NCBI GenBank assembly: GCA_934096585.1
Contig: CAKOMG010000003.1
Location: 124,001-188,000 of the forward strand
Source of the DNA: an uncultured Bacilli bacterium
GTDB lineage: Bacteria; Bacillota_I; Bacilli_A; ML615J-28; CAG-698
Reading direction: 5' to 3'
DNA: 64,000 bases
Below are positions 8,690 through 18,710 of this stretch, piece after piece; position 1 is the first letter of the stretch, and each line of letters starts with the position of its first letter. The notes under the pieces are model-generated. The model made no database searches. It worked only from the letters and a program-made list of their open reading frames with translations, and was not told where the DNA came from. The position numbers and the translations under genes were made by a program.

Positions 8690-9959
8690 ATTGTTCTAAT
8701 TTTCTAATTTCACTAACAAAATATAAACTTCCGGAGAATATCCATATTTCGTTTGAATTTTTATTTTCAAAAGCTTCTTTTAATAGTAATTTATAATCAC
8801 TTACTAATTCCTTTTTTGGATGCTTAGAAAACAAAAATAATGTATTGGCCTCTTCACTTCTACTATAATTAAATTGTGTAAATATTATTCTGTCTACATC
8901 ATTTTCTATTTCAGCAATCATTTTAGCTTTTTCCTTATTTGCGGAAATTGCTAAAACTAAAACAATTTTATACTTTTTAAGTGTTTTTATAAACTCATGC
9001 AATCGTGTAATGCCATCAATATTATGAGCACCATCAATAATGACATATGGATTTTTATGAATTACTTCTAATCTACCAGGCCAAAAAGTATTTTTTAAAC
9101 CAGATAAAATAATGTCATTATCAATTTTAAAATATTTTTTTAAATAATTACATGCTTCAATAACTATTGATGCATTCTCAGTTTGATAAATACCCGACAT
9201 GTTTAAATTGACATGATAGTTTTTTTGATATTTATCAATATAATCAAAACTTGTTGTTCCAATATAACTTTCAATATTTTTAATATCTTTCTTTTTTACA
9301 ATTGTAAAATCTGAATGATGTTTCTCACAAGTTGACACAATCAACTTTTCAATTTGCTCATTCTCTATAGTAACAAGAGGAACATTGTCTTTTACAATTC
9401 CCAACTTGTTTTCCGCAATTTTTTCAATTGTATCACCTAAAATATTCATATGATCATAAGAAATATTACTGATAATGGAAAGAATTGGAGTAATTACATT
9501 AGTATCATCTTTTAACCCTCCAATACCAACTTCCATTATGGCAACATCTGGTTTAACATCACGAAAATACATAAAACACATTAGTGTAATGAAACTAAAG
9601 AAACTTGGATGTTCAATATTATACCTGTCAAGATAATCATATTTTTCAACTATTTCATTGGAGTACTTTAAAACCAAATCGTCAGGAATAAATTTTTTAT
9701 CTAAAGTTATTCGTTCATTAAACTTTTCTATATAAGGCGAAGTAAAACTACCAACATGTAATCCAGCAGCACATAATATTTCACGCAAATAAGCAACTAC
9801 TGAACCCTTACCATTAGTTCCCGCTACATGAATGAAAGTAAGTCCTTGTTCAGGATGACCATAAGCTTCACATAAGCGTTTCATTAAACTTAAGTCTTTT
9901 ACACTTTTTCGGCTCTGTTTTTCAATATAATTTATACATTCATTTATATTTGTAAACAT
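8688..9959 (-). CDS. folC: Bifunctional folylpolyglutamate/dihydrofolate synthase
   Basis: This 423-residue Mur-ligase-fold enzyme adds glutamate to folates (and may make dihydrofolate) using ATP. The P-loop HVAGTNGKGSV lies at about residues 44-54, the folate-loop region TSPYIEKFNERI at ~78, EVGIGG at ~143, and the C-terminal domain begins near VIIDGAHN. The ATG at 9959 touches the valS stop codon, giving a valS-folC operon as in B. subtilis. Length is normal. Confidence 0.95.
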   Translation of the reverse strand: MFTNINECINYIEKQSRKSVKDLSLMKRLCEAYGHPEQGLTFIHVAGTNGKGSVVAYLREILCAAGLHVGSFTSPYIEKFNERITLDKKFIPDDLVLKYSNEIVEKYDYLDRYNIEHPSFFSFITLMCFMYFRDVKPDVAIMEVGIGGLKDDTNVITPILSIISNISYDHMNILGDTIEKIAENKLGIVKDNVPLVTIENEQIEKLIVSTCEKHHSDFTIVKKKDIKNIESYIGTTSFDYIDKYQKNYHVNLNMSGIYQTENASIVIEACNYLKKYFKIDNDIILSGLKNTFWPGRLEVIHKNPYVIIDGAHNIDGITRLHEFIKTLKKYKIVLVLAISANKEKAKMIAEIENDVDRIIFTQFNYSRSEEANTLFLFSKHPKKELVSDYKLLLKEAFENKNSNEIWIFSGSLYFVSEIRKLEQ

Positions 9960-12586
9960 TATAAATCCAAAAGCAACTTTTTTATTTCATTTAACCTTGC
10001 TTTATATGTATCTAATTTTTGTTTTTCTTGATCTATTTTTTGAGTTGGTGCTTTATTGATAAAATTAGGATTATTTAACATTCCTTCGCAACGCTTAATT
10101 TCATTAATCATTTTTTCTTCTTCTTGTAAAAGTTTTTGTTTTTCTTCTTCCATATTTACTAAAGCACTTAATGGAATAATTACAATAACATTATTTAATA
10201 CATTTACTAGGCATTTATTTGTATCATAATCATCAATAGTATATAAAATGTCATTAAAATTAACAAATTTTTGTAAATAATGTTCATTTTCTTTAACAAA
10301 TTTTAAATATTCATTATCTTTAAATTGTAAAACTAAATCAATTTTTTTGCTTAATGGAACATTTTTTTGATTACGTATATTTCTTGTTGAAGTAATAATA
10401 TCAAAAATTATATTAAATTTTGAAGCATTTTCAAAATTGTATTCTTTTTTATATGTTGGCCATTTACTTATGGTGATACTGCCATCATTATATGCTTGAT
10501 AAATATCCTCAGTAACAAAAGGCATAAAAGGATGTAATAGTTTTAAGCAAACTGTTAAAACATAATTCAAGACGGCACATGTATTTATCTTTTCTTCACT
10601 TGTTCCAATTGATAAAGCAACTTTAGTCATTTCAAGATACCAAGAAGCAAAATCATCCCAAATAAAATTGTATATAGTTTTGGCTGCTTCTCCAAATTCA
10701 AATTTTTCAAAGTTTTTATCAGCATCAATAATAATTTCATTAACTTTATTTAAAATCCACTTATCGCAAGTAGATAATATATTAGTATTAATTGGTTCAT
10801 TATTATAATTATTGTTTTCAAAAGTTAAACCAATATAGCGAGAAATATTCCAAATTTTATTAATATAATTCCATGCAGCACTAATTTTTTCATCAGAATA
10901 TCTGATATCTTGTCCAGCTGAACCTGTAGTTGTTAAGAAATATCTAACACTATCCACACCATATTGATCAAATGTTTTTAAAATATCAGGACCATTTCCT
11001 AGTGACTTACTAATCTTTCTTCCTAATTCATCGCGAATTATACCATGTATCAAAACATTTTTGAATGGCTTTTTACCAGTTAAATATTTTGATTGAAATA
11101 CCATTCTTGCAACCCAGAAGAAAATAATATCATATCCTGTAACTAATGTATCACCTGGAAAATACTTTTCCAAATCTTTAGTTTTTTCTGGCCAACCTAA
11201 TGTAGAGAAAGGCCATAAAGCACTAGAAAACCAAGTATCTAGGGCATCTTCATCTCTTACCCAGTCTTCTCCATCAGGAGCACTTTCGCTAACATAAGTT
11301 ATTTCATTACCATTTTCATCCTTTTTATACCATGCTGGAATTTGATGGCCCCACCATAATTGTCGACTGATGCACCAATCTTGAATATTATTCATCCACT
11401 GTAAAAATGTTTGTTCAAAACGAGAAGGTGTAAAAATAATTTTATCATTTGATTCTTGAAGTTTAATAACTTCCTTTGCTAATGGTTCCATCTTAACAAA
11501 CCATTGCTTAGAAAGTCTAGGTTCAACAATAACTCCTGTTCTTTCACTATGACCAACTGAATGAATCATTTTTTCAATTTTAACTAAGTAACCTTGTTCA
11601 CGCAAATCATTTACAACTGCTTCACGACATTCGAAGCGATCCATTCCTTCATACTTTCCAGCAAGACTATTCATTTTTCCATCTTCTGTCATGCACAATG
11701 GATGTTCAAGATTATGGCGCAATCCAACTTCAAAATCATTTGGATCATGGGCTGGTGTAACCTTAACAACACCTGTTCCAAATTCCCTATCAACATACTC
11801 ATCCGCAATAACTGGAATTACACGATTAGTTCCTGGAATTTTTACATCTTTACCTATATATTTTTTATATCTTTCATCATCAGGATGAACCATCAAAGCT
11901 GTATCACCAAACATTGTTTCAGGTCTTGTAGTTGCAATTTCAAGACCTCCTTCTTCTGAAACAAAAGGATAAATAAAATGATAAAATGCTCCTTCAATAT
12001 CCTTATATTCAACTTCAATATTTGATAAAGCTGTTTTACTCTTTATATCCCAATTGATAATTTTTTCACCGCGATAAATTAAACCATCATTATACATTTT
12101 AACAAACACATAGTTTACGGCTTTATTTAATCCTGCATCTAAAGTAAATCTTTCTCTAGTATAATCTAAACTTAAGCCTACTTTTTCCCATTGCTTTCTA
12201 ATGATGTTTGCATACTTATCTTTCCATTCCCAACACACTTTCAAAAATTCATCTCTTCCTAAGTCATATCTTGATATACCTTTTTCACGTAATGCTGCTT
12301 CAACTTTAGCTTGTGTAGCAATACTTGCGTGATCCATACCAGGCAAATACAAAGTATCATAACCCATCATTCTTTTTCTTCTTACAATTATATCTTGTAG
12401 TGTAGTATCAAGAACATGACCTATATGTAGTCTTCCTGTAATATTAGGAGGTGGAATGACAACAGTATAAGGTTTGTTTGAAATATCTCCAGCCGTAAAA
12501 TACCCGTTTTCAATCCATGTTTGATATTTACCTTCTTCAACTGTTTTAAAATCATATTTAATTGGTAAATCTTTTAATTTTTTCAT
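9959..12586 (-). CDS. valS: Valyl-tRNA synthetase
   Basis: This 875-residue class Ia synthetase charges tRNA-Val. It has the HIGH motif as PPNITGRLHIGHVLD near residue 50, the editing (CP1) domain with ATTRPETMFGDTALMVHP near 230, the lysine signature as GRKISKSLGNGPDI near 520, an anticodon-binding helical domain, and a C-terminal coiled-coil arm (residues ~810-875). Both active-site signatures are complete. Upstream lies a T-box leader with a valine specifier, so expression should rise when uncharged tRNA-Val accumulates. Confidence 0.97.
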   Translation of the reverse strand: MKKLKDLPIKYDFKTVEEGKYQTWIENGYFTAGDISNKPYTVVIPPPNITGRLHIGHVLDTTLQDIIVRRKRMMGYDTLYLPGMDHASIATQAKVEAALREKGISRYDLGRDEFLKVCWEWKDKYANIIRKQWEKVGLSLDYTRERFTLDAGLNKAVNYVFVKMYNDGLIYRGEKIINWDIKSKTALSNIEVEYKDIEGAFYHFIYPFVSEEGGLEIATTRPETMFGDTALMVHPDDERYKKYIGKDVKIPGTNRVIPVIADEYVDREFGTGVVKVTPAHDPNDFEVGLRHNLEHPLCMTEDGKMNSLAGKYEGMDRFECREAVVNDLREQGYLVKIEKMIHSVGHSERTGVIVEPRLSKQWFVKMEPLAKEVIKLQESNDKIIFTPSRFEQTFLQWMNNIQDWCISRQLWWGHQIPAWYKKDENGNEITYVSESAPDGEDWVRDEDALDTWFSSALWPFSTLGWPEKTKDLEKYFPGDTLVTGYDIIFFWVARMVFQSKYLTGKKPFKNVLIHGIIRDELGRKISKSLGNGPDILKTFDQYGVDSVRYFLTTTGSAGQDIRYSDEKISAAWNYINKIWNISRYIGLTFENNNYNNEPINTNILSTCDKWILNKVNEIIIDADKNFEKFEFGEAAKTIYNFIWDDFASWYLEMTKVALSIGTSEEKINTCAVLNYVLTVCLKLLHPFMPFVTEDIYQAYNDGSITISKWPTYKKEYNFENASKFNIIFDIITSTRNIRNQKNVPLSKKIDLVLQFKDNEYLKFVKENEHYLQKFVNFNDILYTIDDYDTNKCLVNVLNNVIVIIPLSALVNMEEEKQKLLQEEEKMINEIKRCEGMLNNPNFINKAPTQKIDQEKQKLDTYKARLNEIKKLLLDL

Positions 12587-12601
12587 AATAATCCTTTCTA
12601 T

Positions 12602-12635
12602 AAAAAAAGTCCTAATGAACTAATTCATTAAGGAC
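12602..12635 (-). terminator. Attenuator hairpin of the valS T-box
   Basis: The stem GTCCTTAATGAA/TTCATTAGGAC with loop TTAG is followed on the minus strand by a run of seven T. It competes with the T-box antiterminator. Confidence 0.9.
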
Positions 12636-12846
12636 GAAATTTTCCGTGGTACCACCTTTGTTCCCATAAAGGGCTCTTATTAACATTTTAACGATGTAAA
12701 CCGGATATTATTTAAGATAAAATCTTTTTCAGTAATATCAACTCCAAAGCTACTTCCTAAACAGATCCATAAGGTTTTTCATCAGCCAACCTCTTTCTAT
12801 AATGTTTCTATTTATTACTCCTCTTTTTCATAGTCTTTAATTTATA
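12602..12846 (-). promoter_or_regulatory. T-box riboswitch (valine specifier) upstream of valS
   Basis: This fills the 310-base gap before valS. On the minus strand the T-box core AGGTGGTACCACGG (about 12657-12644) precedes the terminator hairpin. The base of stem I pairs AGTAATA (~12817) with TATTACT (~12731), and the bulge just inside it holds GTT, a valine codon, which matches the regulated gene. Uncharged tRNA-Val should pair with the specifier and the T-box bulge to favour the antiterminator. The exact stem II/III fold was not modelled. Confidence 0.92.
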
Positions 12847-12851
12847 TATCT

Positions 12852-12880
12852 ATTATACAAAATAATTGATTAAAAATCAA
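12852..12880 (-). promoter_or_regulatory. Sigma-A promoter of the valS T-box transcript
   Basis: The minus strand shows TTGATT (12880-12875), 17 bases, and TATAAT (12857-12852), directly ahead of the T-box stem I. Confidence 0.8.
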
Positions 12881-12896
12881 GACATTTTTTATTTAT

Positions 12897-13259
12897 TTAG
12901 TCATTTTTATAAAAACAAAAAAGGAATTGTGTCATTTTTTGTGATTTTGTCAAGTTATCGTTTAAACTTGATATATTTTCATCAACTATATATTTGGGAT
13001 TATCTATTAATTTAAATATAAAAAATATAAGTTGCCTTATAATGGAAATAGGTGTTAAAACTATCTCTAAAAGAAAATAAAAAACATTAAACCTATTCAT
13101 TAATCGAAACTCAACACTTCCAACACAAGATATAATTAATAATACGGTTAAAATAACTAATAATGTAATTTGCGTTTCATTACTAATTAAATTTCCAAAA
13201 ATAACCCAAAAAATAATTGATTGAATAGTAGATAAAATAGTTAATAAAAAATGCTTCAT
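12897..13259 (-). CDS. Hypothetical small membrane protein after murD
   Basis: This 120-residue protein has hydrophobic segments at about residues 5-23, 29-47 and 62-85 and a soluble C-terminal tail (SSLNDNLTKSQKMTQ). It follows murD on the same strand with a 33-base gap, so it is probably the last gene of the murE-mraY-murD unit. In B. subtilis the FtsW-like gene spoVE follows murD, but this protein is far too short to be FtsW and shows no SEDS motifs. I do not recognise a family. Confidence 0.6.
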   Translation of the reverse strand: MKHFLLTILSTIQSIIFWVIFGNLISNETQITLLVILTVLLIISCVGSVEFRLMNRFNVFYFLLEIVLTPISIIRQLIFFIFKLIDNPKYIVDENISSLNDNLTKSQKMTQFLFCFYKND

Positions 13260-13292
13260 AAAACACCTCTTATTAATTATACAACTTTTTAT

Positions 13293-14528
13293 TTATTTTT
13301 CAAACAATTTATGAATTAATTTAGTAAAATGTTCTCCTCTTTCTTCAAAATTATTGTATAAATCAAAACTAGTTGATGCAGGTGAAAATAAAATTACATC
13401 AACATAATTAATATCAACTAATTTTTTTACTAATGCTTCTAAGGAACTAAAAGTTTTACAATTAATATCTTTTGTTTCAAAATAATTTTTAAAATCCATT
13501 TTATTTTCTCCAAATGCAAAAACTTCAACAACACATTTAATTTTATTATCTAATAATTTAAAATCATCTTTTCTTTTTTTCCCCCCAACAATTAATAAAA
13601 CTCTTTTTTCTTTGAAGCAGTCCAAAGCAACTCTAAGTGAATTAAAGTTTGTTGACTTAGAATCATTATATATTTTAACTGTGCCATCATAAATTAATTC
13701 AATGCGATGCTTAATGGTTATAAAATTATTAATAATATCCCTATAATTTGCTTTCGTATTTTTATAATTTATTAATAATCCAATAGATGCCATAATATTA
13801 TATAAATTATGATTACCAATTAATTTAAAATGTTCTATTGACATTATCCTTTTATTTAAATAATATATGAATCCCTTATCAATAAAAAGTGTTGCTTTTT
13901 TATTATTTTGTGAAAAACTAATTTTTTTACAATTATATATAGATACAATTCTTCTTAATAATTGATCGTCATAATTATAAATTAAATAATCATTTTTGTT
14001 TAATTTTTTCATAAATGAACATTTGCTTTTTACATAATTCACAAAAGTATTATGATGCTCTAAATGTGTTACAAAAATGTTAGTAATAATATTATATTTA
14101 AAGTGAACGTTATGTGCAGTTTCTAACATAAAGCTTGAAACCTCAAGAATATAATTATAATTTTTATCTATATAATCAAAAAAAGGTAAACCATTATTTC
14201 CTATAGCTTTCCCATTATCTATACATTTTTCCAGGATACTGACTACTGTAGTTTTACCATTTGACCCAGTAACTAAAATACTACTTTTAACATTCTTTTT
14301 TATTTTAATAAATAATTCCAAATCATTAGTTATACAAACATGTTTATTTTTTGCCTCAATTAATAATGGAAAATCCATTTTAAAACCATTACTTTTTACA
14401 ATCATTTCATAATTTGATAGATCATATTTACTTTTTTGATTATAAATATCATATTCAATTTTATTATTGTCAAAATATTTTTTTATGCTTTCATTTGAAA
14501 CACCTAAACCTAATAATAGTTTTCTCAT
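13293..14528 (-). CDS. murD: UDP-N-acetylmuramoyl-L-alanine:D-glutamate ligase
   Basis: This 411-residue Mur ligase adds D-glutamate to UDP-MurNAc-L-Ala. The ATP loop SILVTGSNGKTTVV is near residue 85, the conserved EVSSFMLE (MurD-type E[LV]SSF) near 132, THLEHH near 156, IYNDSKSTN near 280 and FSPASTSFD near the C-terminus; the last two are MurD-specific. It is somewhat shorter than the usual ~450 residues, mainly in the N-terminal domain. It lies 7 bases after mraY. Confidence 0.93.
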   Translation of the reverse strand: MRKLLLGLGVSNESIKKYFDNNKIEYDIYNQKSKYDLSNYEMIVKSNGFKMDFPLLIEAKNKHVCITNDLELFIKIKKNVKSSILVTGSNGKTTVVSILEKCIDNGKAIGNNGLPFFDYIDKNYNYILEVSSFMLETAHNVHFKYNIITNIFVTHLEHHNTFVNYVKSKCSFMKKLNKNDYLIYNYDDQLLRRIVSIYNCKKISFSQNNKKATLFIDKGFIYYLNKRIMSIEHFKLIGNHNLYNIMASIGLLINYKNTKANYRDIINNFITIKHRIELIYDGTVKIYNDSKSTNFNSLRVALDCFKEKRVLLIVGGKKRKDDFKLLDNKIKCVVEVFAFGENKMDFKNYFETKDINCKTFSSLEALVKKLVDINYVDVILFSPASTSFDLYNNFEERGEHFTKLIHKLFEK

Positions 14529-14535
14529 TTTAGCC

Positions 14536-15501
14536 TCACATCAAAATCATAATTAAAGAAAATACTAGAGTAACAATTGCACACATCCAAAATATAAAAT
14601 CAATTTCCCATTCTGTGTAACCTAATTGTTCGAAATGATGATGCAATGGAGCCATTTTAAAAAATCTTTTTCCATGTGTTATTTTAAAGTAAACAACTTG
14701 AACTATAACAGATACAGTTTCAACAATAAAAACAAAAGCAATAATTAACAATAACATCTCTTCATCTAATATAACCATTAAAGTTGCTAAACTAGCACCT
14801 AACATCATTGATCCTATATTTCCCATAAATATTTTTGCTGGATAATGATTAAACATTAAAAAACCAAGTAGAGACGCAATAATACAAGTCGAATAATAAC
14901 ATACTATTTGATTTTTTTTCAATAAGCCTAATATCAACGTTCCTATAAAACTAATAATCAATAATCCACATGCTAGGCCATCTAACCCATCAGTTAAATT
15001 AACAGCATTTGTTGTAGAAACAAAAATCAAAACTATAAATAAATAATAAAAATGATGCAAATCCACTTGAAATAAACCAATATCAACATTAGTATTAAAG
15101 TTTTTATTGAATATAAAATAATACATAGAAACTGAAATTAATTGCATCAATACTTTAGTTAAAGGTTTTACACCCTTATTGCTATGTTTTGCTATAATTA
15201 AAATGTCATCAATTAAACCAATCCCCCCATAACAAAATAATGGAAACACACAAAATAATAATTCATTAAAATTCAAATTAAGAATAAAAACTGATGCAAA
15301 AACAAAAGTGCAAGTAAAGGCAATCAAAACAATTAACCCGCCCATTGTTGGTGTTCCATTCTTTTTTAAATGTTCACTTGGCCCATCAGCTCTAATTGTT
15401 TGACCAATTTTAAGTTTTCTTAACATAGGAATCCATAAAACAAATAGTAAAGTTGAAAGTATAAAACCAAATAAAAAAGTAATAAATAGATTATTATTCA
15501 T
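14536..15501 (-). CDS. mraY: Phospho-N-acetylmuramoyl-pentapeptide transferase
   Basis: This 321-residue polytopic membrane enzyme moves phospho-MurNAc-pentapeptide onto undecaprenyl phosphate to make lipid I. Signatures seen are GTPTMGGL near residue 50, IGLIDDI near 94, NAVNLTDGLDGLA near 166, FMGNIGSMMLG near 225 and the HHHFE motif (APLHHHFEQLG) near 287. About ten membrane helices are present. The start overlaps the end of murE by 8 bases. Confidence 0.96.
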   Translation of the reverse strand: MNNNLFITFLFGFILSTLLFVLWIPMLRKLKIGQTIRADGPSEHLKKNGTPTMGGLIVLIAFTCTFVFASVFILNLNFNELLFCVFPLFCYGGIGLIDDILIIAKHSNKGVKPLTKVLMQLISVSMYYFIFNKNFNTNVDIGLFQVDLHHFYYLFIVLIFVSTTNAVNLTDGLDGLACGLLIISFIGTLILGLLKKNQIVCYYSTCIIASLLGFLMFNHYPAKIFMGNIGSMMLGASLATLMVILDEEMLLLIIAFVFIVETVSVIVQVVYFKITHGKRFFKMAPLHHHFEQLGYTEWEIDFIFWMCAIVTLVFSLIMILM

Positions 15502-16693
15502 TGTTTAATACCTCTTTTGCCCATTTATAATCATTTAAATATATTTTTTCATCATTTATATAATAATAATCGTCGTTACCTCTTCCTAGTATTGCTAATA
15601 AATCATTATTCTTTAACATACTAATTGCATATTTTATTGCTTTTTTTCTATCGGAAATTTTTATATACTTTTCTTTTTTAAAATTGAAAGTTATATCTTC
15701 TATTATGTTACTAGGGTTTTCATTTCTAGGATTATCACTTGTTACAATAACTTTATCCGCATATTTACATGCTGTATTCATCATTAGCGGCCTTTTTGAT
15801 TTATCTCTGTTACCTCCACATCCAAACAAAACATACAATTTATCTTTCTTAATTTTATTTAAATAATTTAAAACTTTATCCATTCCATCAGGAGTGTGTG
15901 CATAATCAATATAAATTTTATTATTTTTGCTTTTTAAGACTTTCATTCTACCATCAATTTCAATTGTTTGTTTAAAAAAACTTTGAATATTTACATAATT
16001 AAATTCATTAATGTTTATTAAAATACTTAAAAATCCTAATATATTTGAACAATTAAAATCGCCTAAAAGATTTGTTTTTATTAAATAATCATTATCATCA
16101 AAACGAAAAATAAATTTAGAATAATCTTCATACAATTTCATGGCTATTCCTTGATATACTGAATTATTTAAAAATCCATATGTTTCTTTTTCTTTTCTTA
16201 TTTTTTTATTAAAATAATCAATTTCCGTCATATCATTATTAATAATAACTTTTTGTTTATTTAAACCGCTATTGATAAATTTTAATTTTGTCTTGCGATA
16301 ATCTTTAAAAGTTTTATGATAATCTAAATGATCAATAGTTACATTAGTTAAAAGTTTTAAATTAAATCTTATGCCATAAATTCTTTTTTGAACTATAGCA
16401 TGGCTACTGACCTCCATAATAATATATTTTATCCCTTGTTCATAACTTTGTTTTAAAATATTGTATATTATATTCATACTTGGCGTAGTATTTATTGTTT
16501 CAATAAAAACATCGTTAATATAAATACCATTTGTTCCAATTAATGTTGCTCCTATTTGATTATATCTTAAATATTTATAAACTAAAGTCGAAATGGTTGT
16601 TTTGCCATTTGTACCTGTAATACCAATAACATATAATTTTTTAAATAGATATTTATTTTTATTTTTCATAATTCTTCTTTCTTTATTATCCAT
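15494..16693 (-). CDS. murE: UDP-MurNAc-tripeptide synthetase, meso-DAP type, lacking the N-terminal domain
   Basis: This Mur ligase is only 399 residues, against ~490 for most MurE. The ATP loop GITGTNGKTT starts at about residue 24, whereas normal MurE carries a ~90-residue UDP-binding domain before it; that domain is missing. The rest looks complete: TTPSMNIIYN, EVSSHAI, NVTIDHLDYH, DGRMKVL, YAHTPDGM and the substrate motif SDNPRNENP. DNPR is the meso-diaminopimelate type rather than the lysine type. The ATG at 16693 has AAGGAG five bases upstream; a second ATG eight codons later is possible. Confidence 0.88.
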   Translation of the reverse strand: MDNKERRIMKNKNKYLFKKLYVIGITGTNGKTTISTLVYKYLRYNQIGATLIGTNGIYINDVFIETINTTPSMNIIYNILKQSYEQGIKYIIMEVSSHAIVQKRIYGIRFNLKLLTNVTIDHLDYHKTFKDYRKTKLKFINSGLNKQKVIINNDMTEIDYFNKKIRKEKETYGFLNNSVYQGIAMKLYEDYSKFIFRFDDNDYLIKTNLLGDFNCSNILGFLSILININEFNYVNIQSFFKQTIEIDGRMKVLKSKNNKIYIDYAHTPDGMDKVLNYLNKIKKDKLYVLFGCGGNRDKSKRPLMMNTACKYADKVIVTSDNPRNENPSNIIEDITFNFKKEKYIKISDRKKAIKYAISMLKNNDLLAILGRGNDDYYYINDEKIYLNDYKWAKEVLNNE

Positions 16694-16755
16694 AATGACT
16701 CCTTCATATAATATATATGCAATTATTATATTATTTAGGAATTATTTTAAATAAA

Positions 16756-16777
16756 AAAGGTCTCAACCGAGACCTTT
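16756..16777 (-). terminator. Terminator after the phosphodiester glycosidase gene
   Basis: The stem AAAGGTCTC/GAGACCTTT with loop GGTT is followed on the minus strand by a T-run. It separates this gene from murE. Confidence 0.85.
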
Positions 16778-18710
16778 AATTTAAGACATCATTTAATTTA
16801 TTATTTGCTATAAATAATGAATGTTCCAATATTACAATTGTATTGAAACTAAAATCTTTTACTTTTAGTTCTTTAGTAATATAATTAGTGTTTTCAGAAA
16901 GTTTATAAATGTACTTAATTTTTATATTCGTAAAGCAATCTATATCAATGTACTCTGAGCTCTTTTGATTTTTCAATAATTCAAAGTCAGATTCATTAAC
17001 ACTAATCATTATTTTATCCAGTGAATTATCCGGATCACTCATTGTGATCGCATATGTATAACAATTATTTTCAAATTTTATTGTTATTTTGTCAATTACC
17101 GGTTCTTTTTTTAAAGTTTTTATTGATCCTTTAATATTGGAAGATTTGATTATTCCATCTTCCATTGTATATAATTCATAAGTATACTCAGTATTACTAT
17201 CTAAATCTTCATATTTTAAACTTTCAGTAAATAATATTGGTTTTTTATCAACATTTTTCATTCTAATATATAATGTATCTGTATTATAACCATTACTATT
17301 AATAACATTATAATTTAAGTTAAATGAGTTACTTGTCAAATTACTAACATTAATTTCAATGTCAGGTTTTTGTACTACAATAAATAAACCAGCAAGAATA
17401 GATCTTGGTGATCCATCGCCAGGCTCATTTAACATATCAAAGCCACCATTTTCATTACGCTTTATAAATGTAACTGAGCCACCTCCATCAAATTGATAGG
17501 CATCATAACAATCCATCATCTTCAAGTATTGACCCACTTCGTATTGTGTTGGTCCACCTTTTCCAGTATGTGCTGCCATAATTACAACATCACCATTTTC
17601 TTTAAATCCTATGCCAGCTCTTTCTTTATTTGTAGAATACCAATAGGCATGAGATCCATATTTTGTTGAATAATGTTTTTCTGGTTCTAAATATACTTGA
17701 TAATCAGCATCACAAATTACTCCTTTATCAATATATTTAAACCAATAGCCTATAACAGTATCAACTTTACCAAATTCATCTAAATAATCATATTGACATT
17801 TTACATTAGTTCCAATAGATAAAACACTATTTAAAGAATCATCTTTTGAAACTAAATAAAACTTGTTACGGCTTATACTTGTCAATGAACTAACTTTATT
17901 AATATTCACAAGACTACCTTTCACAAACACTCCTAAATTTGTCCCCGTTAATGTTCCAGTTGGACCATTTGGAAAATTTGTAGAGATGCGATATAAACTA
18001 GTATCGAATTCATAAACATTATAACCACTTAAATCAACAGACCCTTTAAAACTAGGAATAAAAAGTCCTATTTCATTGCCATCAGGACAACTATTGATGT
18101 TCTTTATTTCTAGATGTTTTAAAACATTAGACCCAAATTGAGATTCATACACATAAAGAAAAGGATTAGAACTAACTTCAGGAACTCTTTTTACTGTATA
18201 ACTACGATCATCATCAATCGCAATTAACTCTTTTGTTTCTTCACTACTAACATCTTTTCTAATTACATCGCCATCTTGCACTAGAGCATTAGTTAATTCA
18301 TATTGCGAATATCCATCATTGCTAGTACAATATCCTTCCGCATTGATACCACCAATTACCATCCAACCAGGATGATTTTTTTCATAATCTTCTGCAATAG
18401 TCATAAGATTTTTGGCTGAATATCCTAATTTATCATTATAAGTCCATGTTGCTAACTTAACTTTACTTGATGCCTTAGGTATAGTATAAGAAAATACATT
18501 TCTATCTAATTTTGAATTAGTTCCATAATTACTATTAATAACTTGATAATTATAAATCACACCATCTTCTAATATCTCTTGCTCATTTTTTACAACCTTA
18601 ACATTTTCAAAAGTAATAGCATTAACATTATTAAATAGAATTAAAAAGCTCAAAAATATAAGTAATATTACGATTATAATCTTATTTAAATTGGTTTGTT
18701 GTCTCGTCAT
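16776..18710 (-). CDS. Secreted/membrane-anchored phosphodiester glycosidase (NAGPA domain)
   Basis: This 644-residue protein has an N-terminal membrane helix (about residues 10-32) that may be an uncleaved anchor or signal. The NAGPA (phosphodiester N-acetylglucosaminidase) domain covers about residues 110-450: AEGY near 124, AGIGFKENGDVVIMAAHTG near 370 and the family hallmark YQFDGGGSVTFI near 415. The C-terminal ~190 residues look like a fibronectin/Ig-type domain (LTSNSFNLNYNV, EDLDSNTEYTYELYTM). Family members remove sugar-phosphodiester caps and often sit in exopolysaccharide or wall loci. It begins inside the DUF4250 gene (29-base overlap), so the two are coupled. The substrate is unknown; a wall polymer is my inference. 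Confidence 0.82.
   Translation of the reverse strand: MTRQQTNLNKIIIVILLIFLSFLILFNNVNAITFENVKVVKNEQEILEDGVIYNYQVINSNYGTNSKLDRNVFSYTIPKASSKVKLATWTYNDKLGYSAKNLMTIAEDYEKNHPGWMVIGGINAEGYCTSNDGYSQYELTNALVQDGDVIRKDVSSEETKELIAIDDDRSYTVKRVPEVSSNPFLYVYESQFGSNVLKHLEIKNINSCPDGNEIGLFIPSFKGSVDLSGYNVYEFDTSLYRISTNFPNGPTGTLTGTNLGVFVKGSLVNINKVSSLTSISRNKFYLVSKDDSLNSVLSIGTNVKCQYDYLDEFGKVDTVIGYWFKYIDKGVICDADYQVYLEPEKHYSTKYGSHAYWYSTNKERAGIGFKENGDVVIMAAHTGKGGPTQYEVGQYLKMMDCYDAYQFDGGGSVTFIKRNENGGFDMLNEPGDGSPRSILAGLFIVVQKPDIEINVSNLTSNSFNLNYNVINSNGYNTDTLYIRMKNVDKKPILFTESLKYEDLDSNTEYTYELYTMEDGIIKSSNIKGSIKTLKKEPVIDKITIKFENNCYTYAITMSDPDNSLDKIMISVNESDFELLKNQKSSEYIDIDCFTNIKIKYIYKLSENTNYITKELKVKDFSFNTIVILEHSLFIANNKLNDVLN

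Noticed and set aside
11594..11959. Long plus-strand frames inside valS
   Set aside because: Antisense shadows of a complete, well-conserved synthetase gene.
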